This document shows positions 50,660-59,700 of a stretch of DNA of 64,000 nucleotides, one piece after another. A program made the position numbers and the translations under genes. The notes below the pieces were generated by a model. It was not told the DNA's origin, searched no databases, and worked only from the letters and a program-made list of their open reading frames with translations. Position 1 is the first letter of the stretch, and every line of letters begins with the position of its first letter. The stretch spans positions 62,001 through 126,000 of the forward strand of contig NZ_WIOK01000015.1 in NCBI RefSeq assembly GCF_009467825.1, read 5' to 3'. This DNA is from Cyclobacterium xiamenense (GTDB lineage Bacteria; Bacteroidota; Bacteroidia; Cytophagales; Cyclobacteriaceae).

Positions 50660-51811
50660 TTAGATTACTTCGTTCAGACCAAAATAAAAGGCCGGTCGAT
50701 CACCGTAGGCCAGGTCAATTCTCAACTGGAGACCTTCCTCGTTTAGCCGATACCTGAACCCGATACCCGCTCCCAGCCGCATGTTCCGATTCAAACCAAA
50801 ATCGCCGGCGTTCCTACCAATTTGACCCGCACTTCCAAAGGCAACCATTCGTAAGTTACGGTATACTGGAAACCGCCACTCAGCCTGGTAGACCATGGCA
50901 TGCCGGTCCCGATACCTGCCCTCAAAATAGCCCCGCATCAAATCACTCCCACCCATCATGGACAAATGCTGAAACGGAACTTCCCCCTGAGTCAGGCTTA
51001 CCATTGCCTGCCCCACAAACACCTGATCGTTTCTCATCGGCCAATATTTCCGGAAATCAAAAACCCATTGTGTGAAATCAAAATTACTCCCCAAAACGGA
51101 ATGAAACTTCATCCAGGACAATTGATGGTACCCTCCTCGGGCAGGTTGGAAAATAGCATCCCGGCGATCCAGAGTCACTGCCAGTCCCAAACCGGACAAG
51201 CGCTGCCCATTGCTGCCCGGGATCGTGCCTGCATCCAGCAGTCCTCCTGGGACCTTCTGATATAGGTCATCCGTACGAAACTCATACCTAGGTCCCAGGT
51301 AAATGCCCCGGGCAACTTCCTTTTCGTAGTAGACATGTACGTAAAAATACCTGCTGGCATAGGATTCTGCCTCAAAAACCGCATTCCCAATTCCTGAAAA
51401 CTGAAACGGATAATCGGAAAATTCCATCCGCCCATTGAAAAAAGACTTGTTTTGATTCATCCAAAGCTCCAATTCTCCCGTTAGGATCACCTGATGATTA
51501 AGGGTATACAAAAATGTGAGTGGTAAGGAAGAAGGTCTGTTTGCAACCGACAATGAATCGCTACCGGTCCTAAAAATCCTTACCGCCCGGGCTCCAATTC
51601 CCAAACTGGTCTCTGGAGAATAGGTGAGTGCGGGAATGAACGTCCATTGATCCGTACTGAACAGATCCACCGTGCGATCTGCCAGGCCAAAAAGCTTTTC
51701 TACGAACGATCCCCCTTCCCCCTGCTTAATAACCGACTCCAGATCCTGCGCCCGGAGGTGGCCAAACAGAAGAAATTGTACCGCCAAAAAAAACGTAATT
51801 CTTCGTCCCAT
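50660..51811 (-). CDS. POTRA-less D15/BamA-like outer-membrane beta-barrel protein
   Basis: A 383-residue outer-membrane protein with a signal peptide (about 1-22, ending GHLRAQ). The mature part is a barrel of the BamA/TamA (surface antigen D15) type: GYHQLSWMKFHSVLGSNFDF, GEVPFQHLSMMGGSDLMRGYFEGRYRD and LRLGAGIGFRYRLNEEGLQLRIDLA. There is no room for POTRA domains. It is therefore a barrel-only member, of a class also seen fused to patatins. It lies 27 bases after a TonB-dependent receptor gene on the same strand; the pair may act together. Confidence 0.83.
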   Translation of the reverse strand: MGRRITFFLAVQFLLFGHLRAQDLESVIKQGEGGSFVEKLFGLADRTVDLFSTDQWTFIPALTYSPETSLGIGARAVRIFRTGSDSLSVANRPSSLPLTFLYTLNHQVILTGELELWMNQNKSFFNGRMEFSDYPFQFSGIGNAVFEAESYASRYFYVHVYYEKEVARGIYLGPRYEFRTDDLYQKVPGGLLDAGTIPGSNGQRLSGLGLAVTLDRRDAIFQPARGGYHQLSWMKFHSVLGSNFDFTQWVFDFRKYWPMRNDQVFVGQAMVSLTQGEVPFQHLSMMGGSDLMRGYFEGRYRDRHAMVYQAEWRFPVYRNLRMVAFGSAGQIGRNAGDFGLNRNMRLGAGIGFRYRLNEEGLQLRIDLAYGDRPAFYFGLNEVI

Positions 51812-51838
51812 GTAGGCCCGAAGATACTACATAATGCA

Positions 51839-54241
51839 TCAAAATTCTATAATGAGACCAATTGTTGGAAGCACCGTTCCAGCCGGATTGGGAACCTCCC
51901 GGAGCAGGTAACGGGAAGGATCCTCCGGATCCACCAACAATTGCCCCTGATCACCTCGCTGGGGAACCAGGTTTGCCTGCTGCTCTGCCTGAAAATTGTA
52001 GGCATTTTGCACGTCAAAATACCAGTTTAGGTTCCACTTATCGTAAAAGTACTTTTTATCTACCCGAAGGTCCAGTTGGTGAAAGCTATTGAGGCGTTCG
52101 CCGTTGATTCGGGAAAAATCAAAAACACCCTGATTAAATAAATCCCAATTGGATCGAAGTGAGGAAGCCTGAAAGTCGTAAGGTGTATACGGGGTCCCTC
52201 CCAAAAAGCGCCAGCGGGCACCCAACTCCCAGTCCTTCTGGAGCCGCTTGCCGGCTGTTAAACTTACAATGAACCGATTGTCCCAGGAAGAGGGAAGAAA
52301 CTCGGTATTGGGATTGGTAAATTCGCTGCGAACCAGCGTAAGTGCAGCTATTCCATAAAACCCCTTAAACAAGCGTTGCTGGGCGAGTAATTCGAGCCCA
52401 TACGCCCTCCCCCTTGCGTCGGAAGTCACCGGTTCGTTCCCGATTACCCCAAAATCTGCCCCCAGATTAGCCAAGGCGATTCCGTTTCGAATCGAACTCG
52501 GATAGTTCGCATAGTTTTTATAAAATACCTCCGCCGAAAAACGCCGGTTTTTCTCCGGCAGTTGCCACTCCAGACCAGTAATCAGGTGTGTGGAACGGAT
52601 AAAGCGGACATCGTTTTCCTGATTGACATAGGCCCCCTCGTTGTTCTGAAAACCCAAAACCGTGTAGGGCGGCTTTTGGTAGTAAATCCCGGCATTGGCA
52701 TTCCAAAAGAGGTTATCTTTCAGTTGATAGCTGGTTGAAACCCGCGGACTTAACTGGTTTAAAGGGTTACTGGCAGTCGCCCCAAAATCGCTGCCATCCA
52801 TCCGAACTCCCAAATTTACCAGCAAGCGCTCGTCCAGGTATTTTTTACTTCCCATCACAAATGCCCCATAACTGTTAAACAGGGAAACGGAAGAAATATC
52901 CAATACCTGTCCATCCTGTACCAATACTTGCCGGTCGAAATTTTCGATCAGGTAGCGGCTAAACTCGTAATTGACACCGTACTGAAGAGTGAAACCATCT
53001 TTGAAAACGCTGTTTTCTGCGCGGAATTTATTTTCACTCTCCTGTGAAAGGTAGTCAAACAACAGGTTTTCTTCCTGTGATGCATCGTTTTGCGCGTACT
53101 TATAGGACCGGTTGTTGAGCATGTTACGGCTTAAGATAAACGTCCAGAAGCCATTCTCCCGAAACCGCTTTAGCTTTATCCCCGTTGCATAATTCCACTG
53201 CGTGGAAATGGGCAGGTTGTCCAACAAAAACAAGCGATTTTCCCGGTCTTCGGTCGTCTCTCCATCCGGTACGTCAAAATTGAGTGCGAATTGATCGATC
53301 GCACCAACACCCAAAACTGTCAATTCCGTTTTTTCGTTGATCTGAGTTTTGGTCTTAAATGTAAAGTCATTGAAGGTAGGAAGAAAAGGAAGCCCCAATA
53401 AGCGAAACAATCCTTGCAAGTACGATCTTCTGGCCGATACAATATAGGTCGTCCGCTCGCCAATAGGCCCTTCATTGGAAAACGTCAGTTCACTGGCGCC
53501 CACAGTAACTTGCGAAAACATCTTGTCCCTACGGCCGTCTTTGAGCTGAAATTCAAAAAAAGAACTCAGCGCATTCATTCGATTGGCAGGAAAGCCTCCG
53601 CTGATAACATCCACATTTTTGATCAGGTTTACATTTAAGATCCCAACGGGACCTCCCGACGAACCTTGCGTGGCAAAGTGATTGATGACCGGAACCTCTA
53701 TTTCATCAATAAAAAACTTATTTTCATTTGGGGCCCCTCCGCGAATAATGATATCGTTTCGAAAGCTAGCTGTACTGGCAACACCGGGCAGCGATTGGAT
53801 CACCCTGCTTATGTCTCTATTTCCCCCCGGGTACCGTTCAATCTCGTTTGCATTTAATTTTCTTGCCGATAGTGGCGTCACATCCGAACGGCTGAATTCA
53901 GAACTTACCACCACTTCTTCCAGATTCGACGCATCTTCTTCCAACTCAAAATCGAGCTGCACCGGTCTGGCAAGGGATACCTGCACCTCATAAAATGTCT
54001 GTGATTTGAACCCGACAAAAGAGGCCCGCACGTTATACAAACCGGGTTCGAGACCGGTTAATTGATACTGCCCTTCTTCATCCGAAACGGTCCCTTTATC
54101 CAGGCCCTGAACAACCACGTTCGCAAAGGGAATGGGTTCGTTATTGACGGGATTAACTATTTTACCCTGAATAGTCCCTTCCTGAGCCAGCACAAACCCA
54201 CAAGTAAAAAACAACGCAAATGTTATCAGAGAAACCTTCAT
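51839..54241 (-). CDS. TonB-dependent receptor with carboxypeptidase-like N-terminal domain
   Basis: An 800-residue outer-membrane receptor with signal peptide (ending FVLAQ), a carboxypeptidase-regulatory-like domain (QGKIVNPVNNEPIPFANVVV, about 25-105), a plug with VVVSSEFSRSD and IIRGGAPNENKFFIDEIEVP, and a long barrel ending in GTVLPTIGLIIEF. Like most Bacteroidota orphan receptors it has no SusD partner. Energised transport of an unknown large ligand is expected. It is the first gene of a minus-strand run (receptor, D15-like barrel, methyltransferase, TRIC-like). The start is the ATG at 54241, 66 bases from the stop of crtW. Confidence 0.9.
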   Translation of the reverse strand: MKVSLITFALFFTCGFVLAQEGTIQGKIVNPVNNEPIPFANVVVQGLDKGTVSDEEGQYQLTGLEPGLYNVRASFVGFKSQTFYEVQVSLARPVQLDFELEEDASNLEEVVVSSEFSRSDVTPLSARKLNANEIERYPGGNRDISRVIQSLPGVASTASFRNDIIIRGGAPNENKFFIDEIEVPVINHFATQGSSGGPVGILNVNLIKNVDVISGGFPANRMNALSSFFEFQLKDGRRDKMFSQVTVGASELTFSNEGPIGERTTYIVSARRSYLQGLFRLLGLPFLPTFNDFTFKTKTQINEKTELTVLGVGAIDQFALNFDVPDGETTEDRENRLFLLDNLPISTQWNYATGIKLKRFRENGFWTFILSRNMLNNRSYKYAQNDASQEENLLFDYLSQESENKFRAENSVFKDGFTLQYGVNYEFSRYLIENFDRQVLVQDGQVLDISSVSLFNSYGAFVMGSKKYLDERLLVNLGVRMDGSDFGATASNPLNQLSPRVSTSYQLKDNLFWNANAGIYYQKPPYTVLGFQNNEGAYVNQENDVRFIRSTHLITGLEWQLPEKNRRFSAEVFYKNYANYPSSIRNGIALANLGADFGVIGNEPVTSDARGRAYGLELLAQQRLFKGFYGIAALTLVRSEFTNPNTEFLPSSWDNRFIVSLTAGKRLQKDWELGARWRFLGGTPYTPYDFQASSLRSNWDLFNQGVFDFSRINGERLNSFHQLDLRVDKKYFYDKWNLNWYFDVQNAYNFQAEQQANLVPQRGDQGQLLVDPEDPSRYLLREVPNPAGTVLPTIGLIIEF

Positions 54242-54307
54242 AGAAATGGAACATTTAGAACAATAATCATTATGAATGAAAAATGTTTGTGGATCAAGGA
54301 TGTTTTT

Positions 54308-55021
54308 TCAGGTACGGCTATTCTTGGCCCGCCACAGGCGCCACCAAGGTGTATTGGGTGAGTCGTGGTGCTCGTAATGGTAACCAAAAAAGTAGCAGGA
54401 CACAAACGCCCAAATATGGTTTGGCGCTAAGGTACCGGAGTGGTGAGCATTTTCCTGCTCCCCTCTATGGGGAAGGTAGGTGCCAAAATAAAACAATTGA
54501 AGTGTGGAAAGAACCGCCGGCAGCATCCAAAACAAAACAAGGTTTTCTGTAGGAATCCAGATTTTCAATAAATTAAACGTACCCGCCATCAAGAGAAACT
54601 GCCAGATGTTCACATAGCTAAACAGAAAACTGAAGTACCAGGGGATGAACCGATTGGACGCATGGTAATCGGGATCCTTGTCTGTAGCGACGAATCGGTG
54701 GTGTTTGTGGTGATTCGGAAATAACCGCCAATAAAAATTGTAGGAAAACAACAAAGCTGCGAGCCAACCTACTGCATGATTCAATTTCCGGTTGGTAGAA
54801 ACAACCCCATGCATGGCATCATGAGCGGTAATGAATAACCCGGTGTACAAATGCGTTTGAACCAAAATCGCCAAATAAACCAACGGATCCGAAAAATCGA
54901 TGGAGTAGCCCAACAAAAACACCAAAGAAGTTGCCCACAATAGTATAATTGATCCGGCAATGATCAATCCCTTCGGATCAATAGGTAATGATAAATGCTG
55001 CTTTTGGGAAACGTTGTTCAT
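54308..55021 (-). CDS. crtW: Beta-carotene ketolase CrtW
   Basis: A 237-residue membrane di-iron oxygenase of the fatty acid desaturase superfamily. The family-specific histidine boxes are seen: YTGLFITAHDAMHG, LFPNHHKHHRFVATDKDPDY and FGYHYEHHDSPNTPWW. These fit CrtW ketolases (beta-carotene to echinenone and canthaxanthin), not the shorter CrtZ hydroxylases. The gene is the last of the carotenoid operon, 31 bases after ispH. A hydroxylase (crtZ) is not in the window, so canthaxanthin is the predicted product unless crtZ lies elsewhere. Confidence 0.9.
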   Translation of the reverse strand: MNNVSQKQHLSLPIDPKGLIIAGSIILLWATSLVFLLGYSIDFSDPLVYLAILVQTHLYTGLFITAHDAMHGVVSTNRKLNHAVGWLAALLFSYNFYWRLFPNHHKHHRFVATDKDPDYHASNRFIPWYFSFLFSYVNIWQFLLMAGTFNLLKIWIPTENLVLFWMLPAVLSTLQLFYFGTYLPHRGEQENAHHSGTLAPNHIWAFVSCYFFGYHYEHHDSPNTPWWRLWRAKNSRT

Positions 55022-55052
55022 GCAAGAAAAACACCAGAGAAACGTAAATCAT

Positions 55053-55898
55053 TCAAAACTCCCGAATTCGGTCCCTGACTTTCTCCATCAACCACATGGG
55101 TGTAGAGGTGGCACCGCAAATACCCACGCTTTGTCCCTCGGTAAACCACGATTGCTCCACTTCTTCCGGACTGGATACAAAGTAGGTTTGCGCATTTTTT
55201 TCTTTGCAAACATTAAAAAGCACCTTCCCATTGGAAGACTTGGTTCCGCTAACAAACACAATATGGTCGAATTTGGAAGCGAATTCCCGTAATTCCTTGT
55301 CTCGGTTGGATACCTGCCTACAAATGGTATCGTTGGTATTTATTGTAATGCCGTTCGCCTTGAGAATTTCGTTGATCTCGTAAAACTTGTCGGTACTTTT
55401 GGTGGTTTGGCTGTATAAGGTAATGTTTTTTGGAAGCGAGGGAATATCCAATTCGCTGATATCCTGAAAAACGACCGCCTTGTTTCTTGTTTGCCCCAAA
55501 AGCCCTATCACTTCAGCGTGACCGTGCTTACCGTAAATGTAAATCGTTTCGTCCTTATCGTACGAATTTTTGATACGGTTCTGAAGTTTTAGTACTACCG
55601 GACAACTAGCGTCTACTAGCGTCAGGTTGTTTTTTATTGCCAACTCGTAGGTCGAAGGCGGCTCTCCATGAGCGCGAATTAAAATCTTTTCGTTTTTTAG
55701 GTCCTTCAGCGAATCGTGATTGATGATAATCAACCCTTTTTGGGTAAGCCGTTTGACTTCCTCGTCGTTGTGAACGATGTCCCCCAGGCAATACAAACGA
55801 CCCTCATCGTCCAGGATTTCCTCAGCCATCTCTATAGCATAGACTACCCCAAAACAAAAACCAGAATGCTGATCAATATGTACATCCAAATTTAACAT
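55053..55898 (-). CDS. ispH: 4-hydroxy-3-methylbut-2-enyl diphosphate reductase (IspH)
   Basis: A 281-residue iron-sulfur enzyme for the last step of the MEP pathway, giving IPP and DMAPP. The cluster cysteines are Cys15 (SGFCFGV), Cys99 (DASCPVV) and the third in DTICRQVSNRD. The active-site RAHGEPPS and the SGTKSSNGK and CGATSTPMWL stretches are also typical. The gene sits inside the carotenoid operon, 15 bases after the lycopene cyclase gene and 31 bases before crtW. This links precursor supply to pigment formation. Placement of ispH in carotenoid loci is known from some Bacteroidota but is not universal. Confidence 0.95.
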   Translation of the reverse strand: MLNLDVHIDQHSGFCFGVVYAIEMAEEILDDEGRLYCLGDIVHNDEEVKRLTQKGLIIINHDSLKDLKNEKILIRAHGEPPSTYELAIKNNLTLVDASCPVVLKLQNRIKNSYDKDETIYIYGKHGHAEVIGLLGQTRNKAVVFQDISELDIPSLPKNITLYSQTTKSTDKFYEINEILKANGITINTNDTICRQVSNRDKELREFASKFDHIVFVSGTKSSNGKVLFNVCKEKNAQTYFVSSPEEVEQSWFTEGQSVGICGATSTPMWLMEKVRDRIREF

Positions 55899-55913
55899 AG
55901 ACTATAAACCAAA

Positions 55914-56615
55914 CTAGCGTGTAAATGTTTTGCGACGTAGGATCTTTTCATAAATACTGATATTCAACAGCAACAAACCCAATGAATAAACGCTATCTTC
56001 TATCGGTACAGTTCCAATTCGAATCCCCAAGTTTTCCTGATTGTTGTACCCGACGATGGGTTCGTCCAACCAGGTACCGGTAAGAACCCCGTTTACCAGC
56101 ATGAAAGGCAACAAGCTGACCAGATAGGCGGCCAGAAACCGACCCAGAATCCGATCTTTAAAGACCAGAAAATGAACCGCTACGATAAGCGAGGTAAATA
56201 TAAAATTAAACGAAGTATACAACTTTTCCCAATGATAGAAACCCAAAACCAATAACAGCGGTACCATTATGTAGACAAAGGGCTTCCCGATGGGCTGTAG
56301 CCAATCTTTTTTCACAAAATAAATCAAGACTTCGTAGATAAAAATACAGGCAAAAGGCACGATAAAGAAGAACGAAATTTCTTCCAACGGCAATTCAAAG
56401 AGGTACCAACCCAGAATGTACCGTTCATTGAACCACCAAACACCCTCTACCGTAAACCAATGATCCCAAATGAGATAAACGCATGCGGTAATGAGGGATG
56501 CTGGCCAGAGCGCATACCATTTCTTGTGATAAGTAATCCGGTGTTCAAAAGACTGCGCCAGGGGATAAGAAAGGGTGAAGAGCATAAGCCCCAGGTAATA
56601 GTATTCTTCTTTCAT
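55914..56615 (-). CDS. Lycopene cyclase (fused CrtYc-CrtYd type)
   Basis: A 233-residue membrane protein made of two consecutive lycopene-cyclase-domain repeats with about seven hydrophobic segments. Typical parts are WWFNERYILGWYLFELPLEE (with the family PLEE motif) and, in the second half, LPFMLVNGVLTGTWLDEPIV and a PIEDSVYSLGLLLLNISIYE stretch. This fits the heterodimeric CrtYc/CrtYd cyclase fused into one chain, which cyclises lycopene to beta-carotene. The start overlaps the crtB stop by one base (TAATG), so translation is probably coupled. Confidence 0.9.
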   Translation of the reverse strand: MKEEYYYLGLMLFTLSYPLAQSFEHRITYHKKWYALWPASLITACVYLIWDHWFTVEGVWWFNERYILGWYLFELPLEEISFFFIVPFACIFIYEVLIYFVKKDWLQPIGKPFVYIMVPLLLVLGFYHWEKLYTSFNFIFTSLIVAVHFLVFKDRILGRFLAAYLVSLLPFMLVNGVLTGTWLDEPIVGYNNQENLGIRIGTVPIEDSVYSLGLLLLNISIYEKILRRKTFTR

Positions 56616-57460
56616 TAACCAAGTCCTGTTTTGTACCCAAAATACGTTCGTACCAATAAAGCCATTTTTCGCCCGTTCGGGATGCGGATTCGTTGCTGGG
56701 TGATAACCTCCGGAGGCAATTCTTTGATTTTAGAGAAAAGCTTTCGGTAATACAGGTAAGCGATCTTGACCCCCAACATGGCTCCCTTTGGCAATTGATG
56801 AATGCCAATCAGCGCCTCATCGAAATCCTGCTCTATATCTGCTTCAATTTCTGATTTGATGGCCCGGTTGAAATCCTTGAACTCGACTCCCGGGAAATAA
56901 ACCCTACCGCGTTCTTCGTAATCGCTTTTAAGGTCCCGTAAGAAATTAACTTTTTGAAAGGCAGCACCTAGTTTACAGGCCGCACCTCTGAGTCGATCAT
57001 AAGTCTGACTGTCTCCCTTACAAAAAACCCGCAGACACATCAGCCCCACCACTTCTGCCGATCCATAGATGTACTCTTTGTATTTGGAATCGTTGTACCG
57101 GGTAAAATCCAGATCCATTTCCATGCTGGTCAGAAATGCATCGATCAAATCCCGCTCGATCTGGTATTGATTCACGATCAATTGGAAGGCGTGAAGTACC
57201 GGATTCAGACTAATTCCCTCGCGAATTGCCCGGTAAGTATCTTCCCTGAAAGCGTCCAACAAGGCTTGCTTGTCCTTGTCATGAAAGGTATCCACGATTT
57301 CGTCCGCGTACCGAACAAAACCATAAATCGCATAGATGGGAAGGTGTAGCTCTTTGTGAAGTGTTCGAATACCAAGGGTAAAGGACGTGCTGTACCGTTG
57401 GGTAATTAGTTTGCTACATTCGAGCGCAGTTTCATCAAAAAGCTGTTTGTGGTCGACCAT
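56615..57460 (-). CDS. crtB: Phytoene synthase CrtB
   Basis: A 281-residue prenyl synthase that condenses two geranylgeranyl diphosphates to phytoene. The first Asp-rich motif lies in YADEIVDTFHD and the second in NFLRDLKSDYEERGRVYFP. Other family parts are RYSTSFTLGIRTLHKELHLP and AEVVGLMCLRVFCKG. Squalene synthase is close in sequence, but the operon and length support CrtB. It lies 25 bases after crtI and overlaps the lycopene cyclase by one base. Confidence 0.94.
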   Translation of the reverse strand: MVDHKQLFDETALECSKLITQRYSTSFTLGIRTLHKELHLPIYAIYGFVRYADEIVDTFHDKDKQALLDAFREDTYRAIREGISLNPVLHAFQLIVNQYQIERDLIDAFLTSMEMDLDFTRYNDSKYKEYIYGSAEVVGLMCLRVFCKGDSQTYDRLRGAACKLGAAFQKVNFLRDLKSDYEERGRVYFPGVEFKDFNRAIKSEIEADIEQDFDEALIGIHQLPKGAMLGVKIAYLYYRKLFSKIKELPPEVITQQRIRIPNGRKMALLVRTYFGYKTGLG

Positions 57461-57485
57461 ATCCTGTTAAATATATCGATTATAT

Positions 57486-58967
57486 TTATCTTTTCATCGA
57501 TTTTATCACTTCTTTGGCAACAACTCCACCCGAAATAAGCGAGGGTGGTACCCCTGGGCCCGGCACTGTCAACTGCCCGGTATAGAAGAGATTGGGCAGT
57601 TTTTTATTTTTGAGGGAGGGTTTCAGAATGGCGGTTTGCATCAGGGTATTCGCCAGGCCATACGCATTGCCTTTAAACGCGTGGTAATCTTCTTTAAAGT
57701 CCCGATGGGCATAGGACTTTTTATAAACAATATGCGATCGTATCTCCTGTCCTGTTAATTTTTCTAACCGATCCATCACCAAATCAAAGTAGTACTCCCG
57801 GGTTTGCTCCGGGTCGTCCAGGTCGGGGGCCAGTGGAATCAGAATGAACAGGTTTTCCATCCCTTCAGGTGCCACCGAAGGGTCGGTCTGGGAAGGGACC
57901 GATACGTAAAATAAGGGCTTTTCCGGCCAGGCCGGATTGGTATAAATGGCCTCGGCATGGGGCCCTAGCGGCTCGTCAAAAAAGAGATTGTGGTGACGAA
58001 GATTCGTCAACCGCTTGTTTACGCCTAGGTAAAAAAGCAGCGAAGAGGGTGCCAGCGTGCGCGAGTCCCAATAGGTGTCGCTGTAGTTGCTCCATGCCGG
58101 GTCAAGCAGGTGCTTGTCCACGTGGTGGTAATCCGCCCCGGCGACCAACACGTCAAAGGCAACGATTTCTCCGTTGGACAAAAGCGCCGAAACTGCCTTC
58201 CCCTCGTGTACGTTGATTTTCTTCACTTCTGCTTCTGTCCGTATTTCCACGCCTTTTTCTTTGGCCAGCTGCACCATTCCTTCGATAATGCGGTGCATTC
58301 CTCCCATGGGATACCAGGTTCCGAGCGCGATATCGGCGTAATTCATCAGACTGTAAAGGGCTGGAATGTTCTGGGCTGTTTCTCCCAAAAACAAAACCGG
58401 AAACTCCATCAGACGAATGATTTTTTCGTGGGAAAAAAATTTCCTCACGTGGGAAGACATGGACTGAAAAATATCCATTCGAAAAAGGTCTTTCAGCAAG
58501 GAAAAGTCCAGGAATTCGGTGAGAGAAAGGCTTGGCCGATGTACCAAATCGTGAATGCCTTTTTGGTACTTATAGGCCGCCTGCTCCAAAAACAAATCGA
58601 GCTTTTTCGCGGCGCCTGGCTCTAATGCCTCCAATGCCTGCCGAAATTCGTCCAGATTGGCAGGGATATCCATGACATCGCCTTCTCCGAAGAAGACTGC
58701 GTAAGAAGGATCCAGCCGGGTCAAGGAGTAGTAATCGGTAACTTTTTTTCCAAATTTCTCGAAATACCGCTCAAACACATCCGGCATCCAATACCAACTG
58801 GGCCCCATATCAAATACAAAACCCTCGGCGTCGAATTTTCTTGCCCTTCCGCCGAGGGTGCTGTTTTTTTCCAACAATAGTACGTCTTGGCCTTCAGCTG
58901 CCAGATGAGTGGCTGTAGAAAGTCCGGCGAAGCCCGAACCAATGACTACAACTTTCTTATGAATCAT
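57486..58967 (-). CDS. crtI: Phytoene desaturase CrtI
   Basis: A 493-residue FAD enzyme that desaturates phytoene to lycopene. The dinucleotide-binding N-terminus VVVIGSGFAGLSTATHLAAE is followed by LLLEKNSTLGGRARKF and FVFDMGPSWYWMPDVF, and the C-terminal carotenoid-desaturase signature NLFYTGQLTVPGPGVPPSLISGG is intact. It starts at the ATG at 58967 and lies 3 bases after the sigma factor gene, so they are co-transcribed. Length is normal for a bacterial CrtI. Confidence 0.95.
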   Translation of the reverse strand: MIHKKVVVIGSGFAGLSTATHLAAEGQDVLLLEKNSTLGGRARKFDAEGFVFDMGPSWYWMPDVFERYFEKFGKKVTDYYSLTRLDPSYAVFFGEGDVMDIPANLDEFRQALEALEPGAAKKLDLFLEQAAYKYQKGIHDLVHRPSLSLTEFLDFSLLKDLFRMDIFQSMSSHVRKFFSHEKIIRLMEFPVLFLGETAQNIPALYSLMNYADIALGTWYPMGGMHRIIEGMVQLAKEKGVEIRTEAEVKKINVHEGKAVSALLSNGEIVAFDVLVAGADYHHVDKHLLDPAWSNYSDTYWDSRTLAPSSLLFYLGVNKRLTNLRHHNLFFDEPLGPHAEAIYTNPAWPEKPLFYVSVPSQTDPSVAPEGMENLFILIPLAPDLDDPEQTREYYFDLVMDRLEKLTGQEIRSHIVYKKSYAHRDFKEDYHAFKGNAYGLANTLMQTAILKPSLKNKKLPNLFYTGQLTVPGPGVPPSLISGGVVAKEVIKSMKR

Positions 58968-58970
58968 TTT

Positions 58971-59483
58971 TTAGTTTTTGGTAATATAGACTTTAAGTTC
59001 GTCTTTTAATAATTTTCGCGCGATATGGATGCGGTTTTTTACCGTTCCAATGGGGATATCCAGCTTATCCGCTATTTCATGGTACTTAAAGCCCTTGTAG
59101 TGCATCATGAAGGGTGTTTTGTATACCGAATCCAGTTTTTCTATCGCTCGGGTAATGTCCTTCATGGCAAATTCTCCGTAAGCGCCATTTTCAATAACAG
59201 TGGACCCTGAATTGATGAAATGCAAGTTGTCAGAGGTGTCGACAAAGGTACCACGTCTTACCATTCGTTGGTAATTGGTAATGAAGGTATTTTTCATGAT
59301 GGTATACAACCAGGCCTTTAGGTTGGTTCCGTCGGTAAATTTATCTTTATTCGTAAACGCCTTGACCATGGTGTCCTGCAACAAGTCATTCGCATCGTCC
59401 ATGTCTCGGGTGAGTTTCAAAGCAAACGGTTTTAAGGATTTGCTCAATTTGTTTAGTGAGTAGCTAAATTCAAGAGTTGTCAT
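58971..59483 (-). CDS. ECF-type RNA polymerase sigma factor of the carotenoid operon
   Basis: A 170-residue sigma-70 family ECF factor. Region 2 has FALKLTRDMDDANDLLQDTMVKAF with LYTIMKNTFITNYQR, and region 4 has PFMMHYKGFKYHEIADKLDIPIGTVKNRIHIARKLL. The ATG at 59483 was chosen; a TTG at 59507 lies inside the -7 promoter box and cannot be used. The A-rich AAAGGATAAAACC before the ATG is a plausible ribosome-binding site. It heads the carotenoid operon. It may direct expression of the pigment genes or other light- and stress-response genes; no anti-sigma gene is adjacent. Confidence 0.93.
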   Translation of the reverse strand: MTTLEFSYSLNKLSKSLKPFALKLTRDMDDANDLLQDTMVKAFTNKDKFTDGTNLKAWLYTIMKNTFITNYQRMVRRGTFVDTSDNLHFINSGSTVIENGAYGEFAMKDITRAIEKLDSVYKTPFMMHYKGFKYHEIADKLDIPIGTVKNRIHIARKLLKDELKVYITKN

Positions 59484-59504
59484 GGTTTTATCCTTTTGTT
59501 TAAT

Positions 59505-59536
59505 CAAAGCTACCCATTGTTAAACACCAAACCAAA
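59505..59536 (-). promoter_or_regulatory. Near-perfect Bacteroidota promoter of the carotenoid operon
   Basis: On the minus strand, TTTG (59533-59536) and TAGCTTTG (59505-59512) are separated by 20 bases. This is the consensus TTTG-N19-21-TAnnTTTG of the Bacteroidota housekeeping sigma factor. It lies 22 bases before the ATG of the sigma gene and should drive the whole operon, giving a very short leader. A second TTTG lies one base downstream of the first. Confidence 0.8.
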
Positions 59537-59600
59537 TATTTTTGTATAATTTTTTTAAAAATCTTTTAAACAAAAAAAGTATGTAGTGCCGCCCAACAAC

Positions 59601-59637
59601 AAAAAACCCCTTTTAACTGCTTTAAAAGGGGTTTTTT
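59601..59637. terminator. Bidirectional-looking terminator between dipeptidase gene and carotenoid operon
   Basis: A perfect 16-base inverted repeat (arms AAAAAACCCCTTTTAA and TTAAAAGGGGTTTTTT) with a 5-base loop. Each strand ends in six T. It is 64 bases after the stop codon of the M19 dipeptidase gene (minus strand), whose transcript it should end, and so protects the carotenoid promoter from read-through. Confidence 0.9.
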
Positions 59638-59700
59638 GAGAACGAAATGAATGTCAAGATATATTTTTCTGTTTAATATTTATTATTTTTATTAAACAAA

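Noticed and set aside
54308-55021. CrtZ hydroxylase or ordinary fatty acid desaturase
   Set aside because: The YTGLFITAHDAMHG box and length are specific to CrtW ketolases.
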